From contig JAQOTA010000050.1 in the NCBI GenBank assembly GCA_029532415.1, positions 5,146,001-5,210,000 of the forward strand: DNA of 64,000 bases, given 5' to 3'. Below the pieces are notes generated by a model. That model had not been told where the DNA came from. It saw only the letters and a list, made by a program, of their open reading frames with translations, and did no database searches. Source of the DNA: Marasmius tenuissimus (Eukaryota; Basidiomycota; Agaricomycetes; Agaricales; Marasmiaceae). Of the stretch, positions 12,244 through 24,818 are shown piece by piece (position 1 is the stretch's first letter; the number at the start of each line of letters is the position of its first letter). Both the position numbers and the translations under genes were made by a program.

Positions 12244-14544
12244 ATGATTTTCGACACTATCCTCCCAGTTTTGCTCGCGTCTGGAGCTTTAGCAGGGATT
12301 CATGAAGTTTGGTGGAATATCACCTTCGTGGAGAACGTCAATCCAGATGGGCTGGCAGAACGACGAGCAATCGGGGTGAATGGGAGCTGGCCGTGAGTGT
12401 GTTTTTTTTTGTCTGTCTCTCGTCTGATACCCAACTCGTGCAGACCTCCACCGATCTCAGTTAACACGACCGATTCTCTCATGGTGCACGTACAAAACTC
12501 GTTGGACTCGGTAACCAGTTTACACCATCATGGAATGTTCTTCAACTCGACTCCGTGGATGGATGGAGCAGTCGGTGTTACGGAATGGTCTGCTTCCATT
12601 CCTTCAAAACACCTTTGACCTGGATTAAATGTTTCTCCCTCAGCGGCATCCCACCCGGTGGCACGTTCGATTATGTCGTTCCCATAAACGCATCAGGCCA
12701 GTGGGGAACATACTGGGTTCATGCTCATGCTAGCGTGCGTCAACCTTCCAAGCGTCACCTCGAGTTCCTCTACTTACACGCTTCACAGGGCCACTACGTT
12801 GATGGCCTTCGCGCACCTCTCCTTATACACCGTCCCAACGAAACGTATGCCAGTGCTTATGACGAAGAATTCACCGTTGTTCTTGGAGACTGGTATCACA
12901 CCGAGCATTCAGAGCTACTCAAAGATTTCATCAATATCAAGAATCCTGGGGGAGCTGAACCCGTTCCAGGTGAATTACTTGGTTAGCTTTTGAGCTCCTC
13001 TCGTTGTCTTACCTCATCGATCAGATTCCGGTCTTGTCTATTTCGCTCAAAATGCCTCGTACCTTCCTCCCATCTCTGGCAAAAGACCTTCGGCAACGAC
13101 ATCGTCTGTTGGCTTCAACGAGAACGCCACTCTTCCATTTCAGCCTGGAAAAACGTACCGACTGCGTATCGTCAACACTTCAGCGTTCGCAATGTTCTAC
13201 TTCTGGATCGAAGGGCACGATATGAGAATTGTGAGTAGTCTACGAGAACAGGCTAAACATAACTCCGAACCGCTGTTGTTTCCCAGATCGAAGTGGATGG
13301 GACGGACATCGAAGAAACACCAGTGAACATGCTGAGCGTCACGGTCGCCCAACGGTACTCCATCTTGGTCACCGCTCGAAACGACACGAGTTCCAATTGG
13401 GCGATTCACGCGAACATGGATACGGACATGTTTGATACGATTCCCGATGCCCTGAATCCAAGTGCGTGCACGTTTCTGCTCTCCCTGGTGCACGTAGCTG
13501 ACGAGTCTTGCAGATGTCACTTCTTCTATCACATACTCAGCCTCAGCCGCATTGACCGACGGAACGGTTGAAGAATATTCAATGGTTGACGACCTCTCTT
13601 TGGCCCCTGTCGAAAAGATCACTGCACCGGCCGCAACAAAGACCATCGAAGTTGAGGTCATTTTCGATACGATGGACGATGGAACCAACCGTGCGATGTT
13701 CAATCAAGTCACGTACAACTCGCCCAAGGTCCCCGCGATCCTAAGCGAACTTACCCTGGGATCGGATGCGGTCGTCGAGAACGCGTATGGGCCTCTAAGC
13801 TTCGTCGTCGGCGATAGGGAAGTTGTGGACCTAGTCGTGAAGAATGGTGATGCAGGGAAACATCCTTTGTACGATCGTTTTACCCTCTGTTCGTTAATAC
13901 CCTGCTCATCCGTATTATAGCCATCTGCACGGACATAGACCATTCCTCGTCAACCGTGCTGACGACTACACGTCTACCAACGCTACGTTGAATCCACCAA
14001 ACCCAACCGCCAACCTCTCAAACCCGCTACGACGAGACACATTCCACATCCCCTCCGGGGCATCAGCAACCCTACGATTCGTGGCTGACAATCCGGGTGT
14101 CTGGTTCTTCCACTGTTCGTCCTCCCTCTAATACTTTCTCTCCGAGCCCCGACAGTCTTCCTTAACCCACCGTTACATGCAGGTCACATAGAATGGCACC
14201 TCGAAGCCGGCCTAGCCCTCCAATTCATCGAAGCACCTCTCCAAGCCCAATCCCTCTCACCCAACTTCCCTCAAAAACTCAAGGACAACTGTCAAGCCCT
14301 CGGAAAACCCATATCCGGCAACGCGGCGGGTAACCAAGGCTCTGACGATCTCAGAGGTCTCAAAACTGGACCGTTCCCTCAAAAGTTGGGGTGGAGGCCT
14401 AAAGGGATCGTAGCGATGACGGGGTGTGTGTTGACGGCTGTGTTGGGTGTTTTAACGGTGGTGTGGTATTCGTCTGGGGGTGGGGTTTCGGATGAGGAGA
14501 TGGAGAGGGAGGTTAGGGAGCGGATGGAGAAGGTGAAGAAGTGA
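12244..14544 (+). CDS. FET3: Multicopper ferroxidase FET3
   Basis: Oxidises ferrous to ferric iron at the cell surface for uptake by FTR1. The ATG at 12244 opens a signal peptide (MIFDTILPVLLASGALAG). Copper-binding motifs appear in order: LHHHG (usually HWHG), YWVHAHASGHYVDG, HPFHLHGH and HCHIEWHLEAGL, so the type 1, 2 and 3 copper ligands are all accounted for. DWYHTEHSELLKDF followed by GGAEPVP matches the Fet3 block that holds the iron-binding glutamate. A single C-terminal helix (AMTGCVLTAVLGVLTVVWY) plus a charged tail anchors it with the catalytic part outside, as in Fet3 rather than in secreted laccases. About eight introns; the exons join in frame. Confidence 0.93.
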
Positions 14545-15176
14545 GATTGGGGCTATATATGAAGTTGTACAGGACAAATGAACGCATTCAAAGTAGTAAG
14601 GACGTCTAGTACTTCTTAGGGAGTGAAATGATAGATAGTACCGCTCTACAACTGTAGTCAGGACCGTACTCTACGAATGAAAGCGAAAAATCTCTGCGAC
14701 ATCTTGAGCTCTGGGAATGCCAAGGCATTCGCTTGAACATGACTAGCGAGTCGACGGGGGCGTCTGTAGAGTTTGTGAGCCCTGAACGCGGATCCTCGAT
14801 GGTTCTTTGGATTTGCGTGCTCAATAAGTCTCTGAGTCGGTACTGAGGGCGAATTTGCCAGGGTAAGTGGCTAGATTGGGATAGACAAAATCCTGCTCAG
14901 CATCGAGGTAGAAGCATCGAGTGCATGAAGGGGCGTATGACTAAATACACCTTCGTGGACGTCCTTGAATCAATTCAAGTCGTCGAGGGGTTGAAATATG
15001 TGATTGCCATACCCCTTCCCTCGTCTGGCGATGCCTGCTATCTTTTCAGTTTTCGGACAATCCCGAGTAACGGTATTGAGGGGAAAAAAGATAGAGGATA
15101 CGATTGACGTGAACGAACAAAGAACTAGTCCGAGAACGTCACATCTCTACCAGGTCGTATCTAAAACATCACAATT
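14545..15176. other. Intergenic region downstream of FET3
   Basis: No gene recognised. From about 15040 it shares sequence with 21220 and 40080, which marks the start of the tandem unit. Confidence 0.5.
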
Positions 15177-15203
15177 GTGGACCTACAGGGGCCCACAAGA
15201 CCG
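15177..15203 (+). repeat. GGACCTACAGGGGCCCACA motif, copy 1
   Basis: Short motif about 340 bp beyond the stop of family gene A. It recurs at 21364, 40233, 52795 and 59611, with CAT(C)A-like sequence before it in several copies. Role unknown. Confidence 0.55.
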
Positions 15204-15542
15204 TGAGCCTCATCGATAGTTCGGAGTTTTCCTCATGGTTCCCATCAGCAAGGCCCGAGAAACTGACGTATATCTACCTTCAAAGCACTGTTCCCCCGAA
15301 ATGAGGTCGCAATCGCACGGAATAGAGAATCCTAACGCAAAGAATTCATCCAGAAAATGACGAGCGCAGCGGAACTACTGACATACATAAAACCCGTCGC
15401 CAATCCGAGGCGTTATAATAGGTAGTGTAGTACTAATACATATCCAAAGAACAAGTCGTTGAGCATACCATACGAGCGAAGAAAAGGTGTTTAGGATATT
15501 CAAAATCAGCTAGACACCGGCGACCTAATCAATCTAACGACA

Positions 15543-18500
15543 TTACCAACCCCCAGCGATGTTACCACTGCCGTTGCTACTCCCACTCCACCCGTTCCAA
15601 TATTGTTGCGGTTGTTCGTAAGGAGCTGTACCAGGGTCATGGTTCTGTCCTCGGGACTGTTCCTGCGAACGCTCGGAGGGACCTCCGGCATGATATGGGG
15701 AGAACGAAGCGTATTCATCACCCAAGAGACTCAAATATCCTTGGATCGTCGAGTTGGGGAGACCCATGTCGACCTGCGTGGGATGCGAGTGGGGATAGCC
15801 GTCAACGGCGTCCACAGTGCCAGCGGGTCCCGATAGCGCGAGGTGAGACGAGTCCCATTCTACGCTTTGGGCAGTCAGGTCAAAGTATCTGGCAGCCTCC
15901 GTGGCAGTACCGACCGAGAAGATACGAGTTGACCCGGTGTGAGCTGAACTTCCACCAAAACCATCGTCGAAGTTGGTGGTACCAGCTCTTCTTGAGTTGG
16001 ATGTCAGCGGCACGTCATAGGGTCCTGCCATTGGCGCGAGCTGCAGCATTCCAAGTGATTCTATGGCCTGCTCGAACGTGATTGAGTCGTTGGGGAATGT
16101 GCTGACAGTGGCGGGCGACGTGACCTGGGATATCTCTGACCACCCGACACTTTGGGCGGGATTGTCATCATATCTAGCGGCATCTGCGTTGGTATCGACG
16201 AAGGGGGTACTTGGGGTGGTGTAAGCCGAGTTTGCTGTGTTCCCCATGGAAATGTTGTTCAAGTCAGCTCGATCAGCCCCAGCCGAGCTGAATACTGCTG
16301 ATTCGTTGAGGAGATCTGACGTTGTTGTGTACTGCGGCATCCCGAGCCACTGAGTGTGGGCATTGTTATTGAGCATATACGGCAAGTTGGATGTGATTGG
16401 GGTCGGCGTGTCCACATCACATGCTTCTCCCAACGAGCTTTCGAAGAGATGGGGATAGGGAAAGTGCTCTTGGTTGGCATTATGGCCTCCTGGATGGTCT
16501 TGGAATTGGTACGGATGGGCGTTCTCGATGGAGTGCAGGTTGACCGGATCTGTAAGGTGTGGTTCTTCCATGGCCTGGTTATTGTTGGCGGTCTCGTTCT
16601 CGTGCTGAGGATCCTGTGAGTGGTCTGAAGCGCACAACAAGAATAAATCCAAGAGCACACCTGTTCTGAGTGATAGTATCGGATCTGCATTCCTCTGGTC
16701 TCCGTCTCAGTCCTTTGCCTTTCCATAGTGAGTTCGTCCTTTCTGGTATATGGCGCTGCAATCTCAAGGACTTGACTACAACCCAGGTGAACCGGGACCT
16801 CGAATGGTACTTGGTATCCCACATCCCACATATGCTCAGAGTTGTCGGATCCACCTCGGCTGTCTGGAGGTTCTGTGCAGAGGTAAGTACTAGAATGAAC
16901 GATCGAGTGCTGAGCGCACCTGCGTGAACCTCTTCAAATCGCTCTGAGTTGTTGGTGGGCTGAAATATCACATAGTCAGATTTGAGATGTCGAGCAAAAT
17001 CGATGGTTGTTGGGTCAAAGCCACGGGCGAGCTGGTATTCACGTATGCGTTTGTAGTTGTCGGTATTCCAGGAGTTTCCTTGGAAGCCACACTCCTGGAA
17101 TTTGAGCTGCATGGGAAGGCCAAGATCGAAACATAATTCGGGTGAAAGTCGAGATCGACCGTCTTCGTGAAAAGACCAGAAATGTAGGGAGGAGGTGTAG
17201 TACTCGTTGTCGTTGTCGTCGCCATCAATGTGGGGGGGAGGTGGATGGAGAAAGAGGTAAATTGGCTGCTGGCGTCGTTTTTCGCGCTTGGAAGGGGTTT
17301 CATCAAGATCGCCTTCCAACCAAGCCCAACGAAAACCGAGCCCTGGACAACGGTTACGTTAGCCAGTGAAAAGGGATGACGATACGATGACGCACAATAA
17401 GCACTGACACTGCTGGCCAACCGTAATTTTACGACCGTAATTAGCAAGGTAAAATGCTTCGTAAAACACTTGGTTTTGCGGCCACATTCACCGGCGTCAA
17501 AAAGATATTTTTGAGCGCGCAAAGACACACGAAATACACGAGGCAAAAAGAAGATTTTTACGAGCGCAAAACTGTCCCGGATAAATCTCGGAAGCATTTT
17601 TACGGGCGTAAAAAGGCAAAAATCAAAGAAAATTGTCACGTTTTTCGCTCAAAAAAAGCAACCTTTGTCTTGGCTGTTTTGAGCGCTAAAAAATTGGTTT
17701 TGACGCCCGTGAATTTGGTCACAAATTCATATCTTTTACGAAGCCTTTTACCCCATTAATTGCGGGCGTAAAAACCTGGTTGGCCAGCAGTGTGAGATCT
17801 TCCTCCAAGGATATTCCTCGAGAATGAAAGAAGCTCAATGCTTGTGAAAGCCAGGCCACTCGTGTGTCCATATAATCATTCCACCTCACCCAAAACCCGT
17901 GTCCATCTCCTTCAACAAGTCGAAATCTACTCATATATTCTCAGACAGAGTGGCCTACGAATGACAATTATCTCACCTTGTCAACCCGTTATCCAAGACG
18001 CTCCTCGCCGCAAGGTAGTGGTAGTAGGCTAAGTGACGACTCGCCCAGATGTTATTTGCAACGGCGATGTGTGTTTGGGTCAGATTAGAAAAGACGATCG
18101 GTCGATGAGGCGATTCAGGCACATATTCTTCATCCCCAGTCGAACCAATGGCTTCCGCAAATGCGCGATCCACTTCTGCCGACTTTTGACTCACCAAGAA
18201 GCGAAATAAAATATCTTCTTGGAGCAAGTCGATAGTCAAAGGCAGATTTTCGACCTTCAAACGGGCATCGCAGGACGTAGTCAAGACTGGCGGCCCCATT
18301 GGTCCACGACAGATCAGTCCTCGTGCGGTATCCACCCACTGAGACTGCCAATTTGAATGTCCATTTTCTCGCTACGACGCTGCGTGATTGTAGTTCGACT
18401 CGGAGGTTGCTACTTCGGCTACTTACGCGTAGATTATAGAGATACCACCGACCCAGCACTCCTACATTTCTCCCAAAGTGCGCAATCGGCACGAGTCCTG

Positions 18501-19191
18501 AATGCAACAGCCATCAATTTCAGCTTGAATCGGGTGTACAAAGAGTTACTTACCACCCGAGAAAATCAGAAGTGGAACTTTAGATCTGTTGAGTGCAAAG
18601 AGAGGGGCATTGTTCACGCGTCTAAAACTCCAACTTCGAGACATCCTCGACAAAACAAAGGTATAAGAGACCTACAATTGCCCAGAATAAGACAAGAAAC
18701 TTTTCCTCCAATCCTGTAATGACTGTCAATAGCCCGAAACATGCTAAGACCAGGGCCCAACTGCGTACCTCTGAGGCTTCGCTGCCTTTGTAGGCCTCCA
18801 CTGTGACTATAGTTCCTTTTTGATCCCCTGACACAATTTCCCCAAGGAAGGTGCTCCGTTCGCAGTCAGTTGGAATCCAATGTCCTGTTGCCTCGTCGTA
18901 TCTCTTCACTCTTTCACGATATATCATCTGGTTCAGCCGAATGTCACTGCGCTTGATTTCGTGGTACTGTGAAATCAGAAAAGTAAGTGTGCTATTTAGC
19001 CAAGCTCGATAAATGACTTTACTACTCACCTCGTCGTACTCCGCCTCCTCTTCTTCCGTCCCAGTAATATACCGATGCCTAGATCGTTTCTGCTGAATCA
19101 CCGTGTTGTTGTTGACAGTGAAGTTCCCGAAACCGAAATTGAAGTTTTGATCCCTCGCAGGCTGCATGATGATCTCTTCTTGCTCGTCCAT
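15543..19191 (-). pseudogene. Agaricomycete multi-copy family protein, copy A (MITE-interrupted)
   Basis: The N-terminus is MDEQEEIIMQPARDQ, then GNFTVNNNTVIQQK. Exons for a kinase-like head follow (SDIRLNQMIYRERVKRYD; STFLGEIVSGDQKGTIVTVEAY), then GLVPIAHFG and a middle block (GLICRGPMGPP, LQEDILFRFLVSQKSAEVD). The second half has YLFLHPPPP, LHFWSFHEDGRSRLSPE and YQLARGFDPTTIDFARHL. From memory these match an expanded, uncharacterised family in mushroom genomes. The last exon is a long S/T/N/G-rich disordered tail with imperfect repeats, ending SGNIAGGW. A 385 bp MITE sits in coding sequence at 17408-17792, a few codons before a splice donor, and brings a stop after about 22 codons. The gene is therefore probably broken unless the MITE is removed by splicing. 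Confidence 0.7.
17408..17792 (+). mobile_element. 385 bp CACTA-type MITE in family gene A
   Basis: Perfect inverted ends CACTGCTGGCCAACC and its complement, flanked by the direct repeat TGA at 17405-17407 and 17793-17795. CACTG ends with a 3 bp target duplication are diagnostic of CACTA/EnSpm elements, which in fungi include the Plavaka group. The interior holds about eight copies of a TTTTACGNNCG / CGNGCGTAAAA motif in both orientations, probably subterminal transposase sites. It has no coding capacity. Comparison with copies B and D shows that it lies in an exon. Confidence 0.85.
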
Positions 19192-21219
19192 ATCCTAGTG
19201 TTTGTTGAGAGGGGTGGCAGGGAGTACGTGTACGGTAAAGGGGCGTGGTGGGAATGGGAGATCAAGTTCAGCGGGGCCTGGTTTTACCCAGGCTACCCGT
19301 AGAGTCCCATGACCAATCCAACAGCAGTTGCAGCATTCACGGCACCACTCTACATCAATAAGTACAGCTAGAAGAAAAGACATCAGATCCAGGCTTGGGC
19401 GTTCAGACAACGAATGCGTGACGTACCTCAGGAGTCAGCCCGGATATCTCTCGAGCTTTCGCCCCCTCTCAAGCTCAGACTCTCCCATCACCAATCAGCG
19501 CTCACCGTACTCTAGAGTATATGGCCTCGGATTGCACTCTCAGTGTCTTGCTACGAGAAGACCACGACAAAGTTAGTCGGAATAAAAATAACGTCCGCCT
19601 CGGAACTATAATCGTCCCGATGCTGTTCGAGCGGTGATACCTCAGTGTCACTTGCCGTGTACACCGCTACGGCTGGTGAGAGAGCAAAATGTGGGGTTAG
19701 AACGAGTCAACCAGAAAACGAGGCTGAGAAATGAAGTACTCACCGGGTCTGAAGCTGATAACCTCGTCAGGCGCCTTTCAGCGCCAAATATCAGTAATGG
19801 TTCAAGGTCACCAATTCGATATCCCATAGAGCCCCATAAGCACTGAGTTTTGAGGCCTGTGAGCTGAGGAACGACGGTCTCTGAATGCAATGGATAAGAA
19901 TAAATTGACTGCGCGAGTTGATGTCCGCAGGCTCCGAGCGTTAATAGATCGACCCAGGCCATTCCCAAAGTCTCGAGTTGGAGAGCAAGGTCAGGCCACA
20001 CTACAGAAAGGGAAGAACTGTTGCTAAAGAATTTGTTTCAGGGACCATGGTGGACGTTGCGGACAACGAGCGAATGGGCTTTGTCAGCGTACGCGGGGTT
20101 CGCCTTGAAGCTTGACCACCAGCCTCCACCACCCCAATGTCGACCGAAATCAATCTCCTGTGTTCAATCCGCATTTGGGGTTCCTGAATCTCACCTTTTC
20201 TTTAACTGGGCGCGTTCAACGCATCAACATCCAGCGTATAGAAGCCTCAACCCGAAACCCACAATACGAACCCACATCTCGATGAATGATTCAAAACGTC
20301 CCGTAGAAAGGCTCGAGCACCTCTTCACCTAAGGTAGATAGATGCGGCCTGGATGAGAATGATGGATGAGGAGGACGAGGGGGAATTTAATGCAGCCGGA
20401 GTGTATTATGAGCCCATACAGCTGTTATCCCATCTCACAGCAGTCTTCGCTCAGAGAACTCCAAATTCGACCTTGCAGACTGATCTCGCGACGGCCTTTG
20501 GCGTGTTAGTGAATTTTGAGGTGTTAGTTGGTCGAGAGGCTGGCAAATCAAGGTGATTGTGAACGGTCTGTTCAGGTTCGGAATCTTGTCAACTTTGCGT
20601 CCACTAGGGACACAATCTCCCCACTCGAAAATCATCCTACCCTTTTCGTTTTGACCCGCGATGCCTCAGCTTTCACGAATCCTTGAACAGATTACTGGCT
20701 TCAGGAGCGCGAGACGAGACTCAATTATGCCAGATTGCTGGGTATGTAGAGAAAAAGAGAGAATTTGGAGCAACAATGTCTGTATACCCGCCTGTCGATG
20801 TATTTTGGTGCTTCGAGAATGGATGTGACGTCATGAACTAATATTGATATTGAAACACACAAGCACCCACAACCCACTCCCATGCGAAGTTGTGTACTCT
20901 ATCAACACAGCGCGACCCTTTCGTAGCTAATCGCGGACTCTGGCGCCCGAGTCGTCAAGCCCACCCAGTTTTATTCGTGGTCAGCTAATTCTTGAAGGGA
21001 GGAGACAGAGCGTCTAGTTCGGAATCCATCTTCAGCGAGTTCTCCGCATATTTAACGAAGTAGTGTTGCCTCCGAAATAGCCACCTAAACTAAGAAACAA
21101 GCTCTGAGACTCTTTCCTTCGACGACAGAGACTTGAAGTACGTACCTGAAGTTGAAGCTCCAAGCGTAAATAAGTCTTCCACTAGGCTTTGTCTAGCAAC
21201 GCCCACTATCTTTTCTATG
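19192..21219. other. Upstream region of family gene A
   Basis: Similar sequence stands upstream of copies B (37533-40079) and D (45576-47530). Conserved blocks on the minus strand have intron-like GTGAGTACTTCATT...CAG borders, which suggests a spliced leader, but I see no convincing protein. Repeat R2 lies at 20043-20100. Confidence 0.4.
20043..20100 (+). repeat. Dispersed ~57 bp repeat, copy R2
   Basis: See R1 at 581-637. Core GACAACGAGCGAATGGGC then TTTGTCAGCG. It lies about 850 bp upstream of the start of family gene A. Confidence 0.6.
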
Positions 21220-21363
21220 CCTCCGAACGATACCGAGCGACGTTAATGGGGAGAAAAACGAAGGGTAGAGGTTGTAATCAATGACGAAGTCTGGAAGAAA
21301 GGTGAGAAGGTCTAACATGACGTCTCGGAGTCACACCCGGAACATCACAGGCATTACGATTGT

Positions 21364-21388
21364 GGACCTACAGGGGCCCACAAGACCG
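21364..21388 (+). repeat. GGACCTACAGGGGCCCACA motif, copy 2
   Basis: Identical core to copy 1, at the equivalent place beyond the 3' end of family gene B. Confidence 0.55.
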
Positions 21389-21718
21389 CAATCATCGATA
21401 GCTCGGAGCCTTTTTCGTGGTTCCCCATCAACAATTCTTCGAAATACTGAGCAACTTGGAATGAGGCCGTGATCACATAAAACAAACAATCCTCACACTA
21501 CAAATCCATGCAGAGAAAGGACGAACACAGCGAAACTACTGATATACATGAAACTCGGTGCTAATCCAAAGTATTCCAGTAGGTAACGCAGTACTAACAC
21601 ATATTCAAGAAAATTAGTCATATCAACACTGATCAAACCATACGAGTGAGGAATAGAAGGTGCTTTTGAGATATCCAAAAACCAGCTCGACGCCGGCGAT
21701 CTAATCAATCCAACGACA

Positions 21719-22190
21719 TTACCAACCCCCAGCGATGTTACCACTGCCGCTGCTACTCCCATCCCACCCGTTCCAATATCGTTGCGGTTGCTCACAAGGG
21801 GCCGTACCAGGGTCATGGTTGTGTCCTTGGGGTTGCTCCTGCGAACGCTCGGGAAGACCTCCGGCATGATATGGGGAGAACGAAGCGTATTCATCGCCCG
21901 AGAGGCTCGGATATCCTTGGATCGTCGAATTGGGGGGAGCTACTGGCATGTTGACCTGCGTGGGATGCGATTGGGGATAGCCGTCAACGACGTCCACAGT
22001 GCCAGCGGATCCCAAAAGCGCGAGGTGAGACGAGTCCCATTCTACGGTTTGGGCAGTAGGGTCAGAGTATCTGGCAGCCTCCGTGGCAGTACCGATCGAG
22101 GAGATACGAGTTGACTCGGTGTGAGCTGAACTCCTCCCGCCAAAACCACCGTCGAAGCTGGTGGTACCAGCTCTTCTCGAGTTCAATGTA
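21719..22190 (-). pseudogene. Family protein copy B, C-terminal part
   Basis: Encodes the last 155 or so residues of copy B: NSRRAGTTSFDGGFGG through SSGSGNIAGGW, closely similar to the tail of copy A (NSRRAGTTNFDDGFGG). The part upstream of it lies 12.5 kb away at 34692-37532. The two halves meet in frame once the transposon and one copy of the 6 bp duplication are discounted. It has no promoter or start of its own. Confidence 0.85.
22185..22190. repeat. Left target-site duplication AATGTA
   Basis: AATGTA directly left of the transposon is repeated at 34692-34697 directly right of it. Confidence 0.9.
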
Positions 22191-22224
22191 TATGGCAACG
22201 GGGAGTGGACCGCTCTCTTAAGCG
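22191..22224 (+). repeat. Left terminal inverted repeat
   Basis: Starts TATGGCAACGGGGAGTGG and ends CTCTCTTAAGCG. It is the complement of 34658-34691 with three mismatches. Confidence 0.92.
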
Positions 22225-22686
22225 AGGTTCTGACAGCCGTATAAGGAGATAATGGATATAAGAGGAAGGTAGGCCCTCAGACACTCCTTTGTATGTTATC
22301 TTCAGGTTTGTTGCAATAAATACTTTGATGATTTCCGACGCGGATGTTCCACATTCCGAGTCGATATTCCGACGCGGATCTTCCGACACACTGCTACATA
22401 CAACTACCATGGACCTTCTCAGCACTCTCTCTTTTTTGTATCCTTTCGTTCATGTTTCTTCATTCCAATACTTTTTGTAGTGCCAATCTACCAGTTTTCC
22501 ATCTTACAGAGGACTTGAAGTTTGAAGATCGGACTTGATCTGGCACACTATCGCTGTGAGTCATCACAATACCGGCAATACCCTTATCAGCGTTGCGTAC
22601 AATAATGAGTCGATAGTAAATTTTTCACGTCGTCCTTTTTCTCCACACGCACTTTCTCCGTACGACTCTTGACTTCTGCATTCTAA

Positions 22687-24602
22687 ATGCCTAATCAACA
22701 TAAACCAATTCGTGAGTTCTTCAATCATGTCGGGTCATACTCAATCTCACACATTGGCATGTTGAATCAAGCACCGCCCGACCTCCTCGATCCCAAGTTG
22801 AGGCAATATTGGCACTATGGTTATGATGATAGGAAGATTGCTAGCCTGATTCTTGCTGATATCTCCAAGGATCTCCCTGAAAGTGACTATGGGCTCAGGT
22901 AATGCAGTCGGAAACCTCAATGTTTTGTTCATTCTCTCATACTTCACTAGTGCAAAAACAATCCAACGAGCGCGCAAACGTATCGGGCTGAAAGGCACGC
23001 GTCAGCAGAATGTTTCCTTCGAGGAGATGGCCGGCCCCATTGGCGAGCTCAAGAAGATCTATCCGATGTGGGGAGCCAGGACGTTGACTCAACAGCTCAG
23101 GATTCGTCATTCCATGAAAGTGCCCGAGTACGTGCTCTGTGTTAGATCAGTCAATGGAGTTGTCTCAATTGATGTGTTTGTGAAGAGACCGTGTTGCAAA
23201 ATTCTTGATGGCGGTTGAACCTGAACAAGTCAAGGCCAGGAAATATCAAGCACACAAACGGCGCGTGTTTCATTGTGCTGGCATTATGGATATAATCTCT
23301 GTGGACCAGCATGACAAGTGGAAGAAGTGGGGACTGTATCCACATCTGGGAGTTGAGGTGTTTTCGGGACGCCTGATGTGGATGAAAATTTGGTGGACGA
23401 ATAGCAATCCTTGTCTTGTTTGTTCTTACTACCTCGATGGATGTGAATCAGTTGGAGGTATGTGTAGACTATATCGTACCCAACTCGTGTTTCTAAAGTC
23501 TACGTCCAGGTGTTCCAATGACGACGCAAAGTGATCCAGGTACAGAGAACAACGGTATCGCCAATTGCCACACTTGGATCAGGCAAAAGCTCGATCCTGA
23601 CTTGGAAGGCACCTTGCAACACCGCTGGATGAAGCAAACCAAGAACGTGAAGCCTGAAATCCAGTGGTCCATCTTTCGCCGGATGTTCACCCCAAAGTTT
23701 GAGGAGCTCTTGGAGGAGGGAGAGACATATGGATTTTACAACCCAAATGATCCCGACTCTGTAGAGAGGTGAGTGGCGATCTATGTGCATCAATGGAAAA
23801 TACTCACAAGTGAATAGGTTGACTTTTCGTTGGGTTGCGATCCCGTTCTTCCAGCAGGAGCTAGACGATTACGTTGCAAGTAGGAACTCCACTCCTCGGC
23901 GCGCAAACAAGAAGAAGATACTGCCAGGGGGTATTCCAGACCACATCTTCCGGAGTCCAGAGGTCTTCAACAACTCCAAAAATTTCACTGTATGTGATGC
24001 TCCATTTCACGTTCCAATTGCAAAGCTGATAAGTCTGGAACTAGGTCACGGTGTCGAAAGAGGTGTTCGAAGAAGCTCAAAACTTGTACGCCCCTCCGAA
24101 CGACCCTGTCTTTGAGCTCGTGCCACCTGTCTTTGACATTGTCATCAAGGCTGCGCATTCTAGAATTGGTAGTCCGGCGCCAACATATGATACATTTTGG
24201 GGGGTCTATATGGCGCTTCTTGCAGAGGTTAGGGAAGCATGTGTTGCAATTGCTGCAGACATGGAAAGTGGATTAGCAAGGGAGGCAGAGATATTCAATG
24301 TGCATATGGAGTTGATGCCTGGGCAGAGATTTCGACCTGGCATGGATAATTTGCCAGGTCCTGCTGCGCAGCCGGTGCCGAACAGTTTGGTGTCTCCTTC
24401 ACCTTGTTCCACTTCTGTATCCCCAGAGGTAGAGAATGAGTACTGGGTTGAATTCTCTGATGATGAAGATGATGAAGACAGCGAGGCAGAGGATGGCATG
24501 ATTCCTCGATTTGTTTTTGATGACCTTCAGATGGACGCTGTGGATGAAGATGTAGACCTGTTTAACCATTTCCATGAGGATCTAGGCCCCATAAGCACAT
24601 AG
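22687..24602 (+). CDS. rve-superfamily DDE transposase (IS3EU/integrase-core type)
   Basis: Cuts and joins the transposon ends. The ATG at 22687 (MPNQHKPIREFF) opens an N-terminal helical region with an HTH-like stretch (DDRKIASLILADIS, then KTIQRARKRIGLKGTRQQ). The core follows: SVDQHDKWKKWGLYPHLGVE (first Asp), TTQSDPGTENNGIANCH (second Asp) and FFQQELDDYVASRNSTPRR (Glu), giving the D, D, E order of retroviral-type integrases. The C-terminus is acidic (FSDDEDDEDSEAEDG). Six exons with short introns join in frame; the border near 23128-23190 is my least certain. The architecture resembles integrase-core proteins of animal IS3EU elements. KDZ hallmarks are absent. It looks intact. Confidence 0.8.
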
Positions 24603-24818
24603 ATTAACTAGACTACAGATATATGTAATCTCTATGTTTGATTCCTTTTGACTGCAGTGAAATCTAGTACTTATGATAGCGTTGTGGCATATGGTCTATT
24701 GACACGCGAGTCACGACACATTGTTTCCCACGATACCACTTTTTTTTCATTCGGGAGAAGGGTTTGCCCTCTACTCCCTCTTGCACTCGAATTATCGTCG
24801 TCTCGTATCCAGATCATC

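Larger units (their letters stand above)
15040..21215. repeat. Tandem segmental duplication, unit A
   Basis: First of three head-to-tail units (A here; B 21220-22190 plus 34692-40075; D 40080 to about 47530). Each holds one family gene on the minus strand plus about 2 kb of its upstream region. Shared landmarks are the gene, the repeat R2/R3/R4, and the GGACCTACAGGGGCCCACA motif just beyond the 3' end. Unit edges are approximate. Confidence 0.75.

Noticed and set aside
22687..24602. KDZ (Kyakuja/Dileera/Zisupton) transposase
   Set aside because: The expected KDZ cysteine clusters and motifs are absent; the catalytic region follows the rve integrase order instead.
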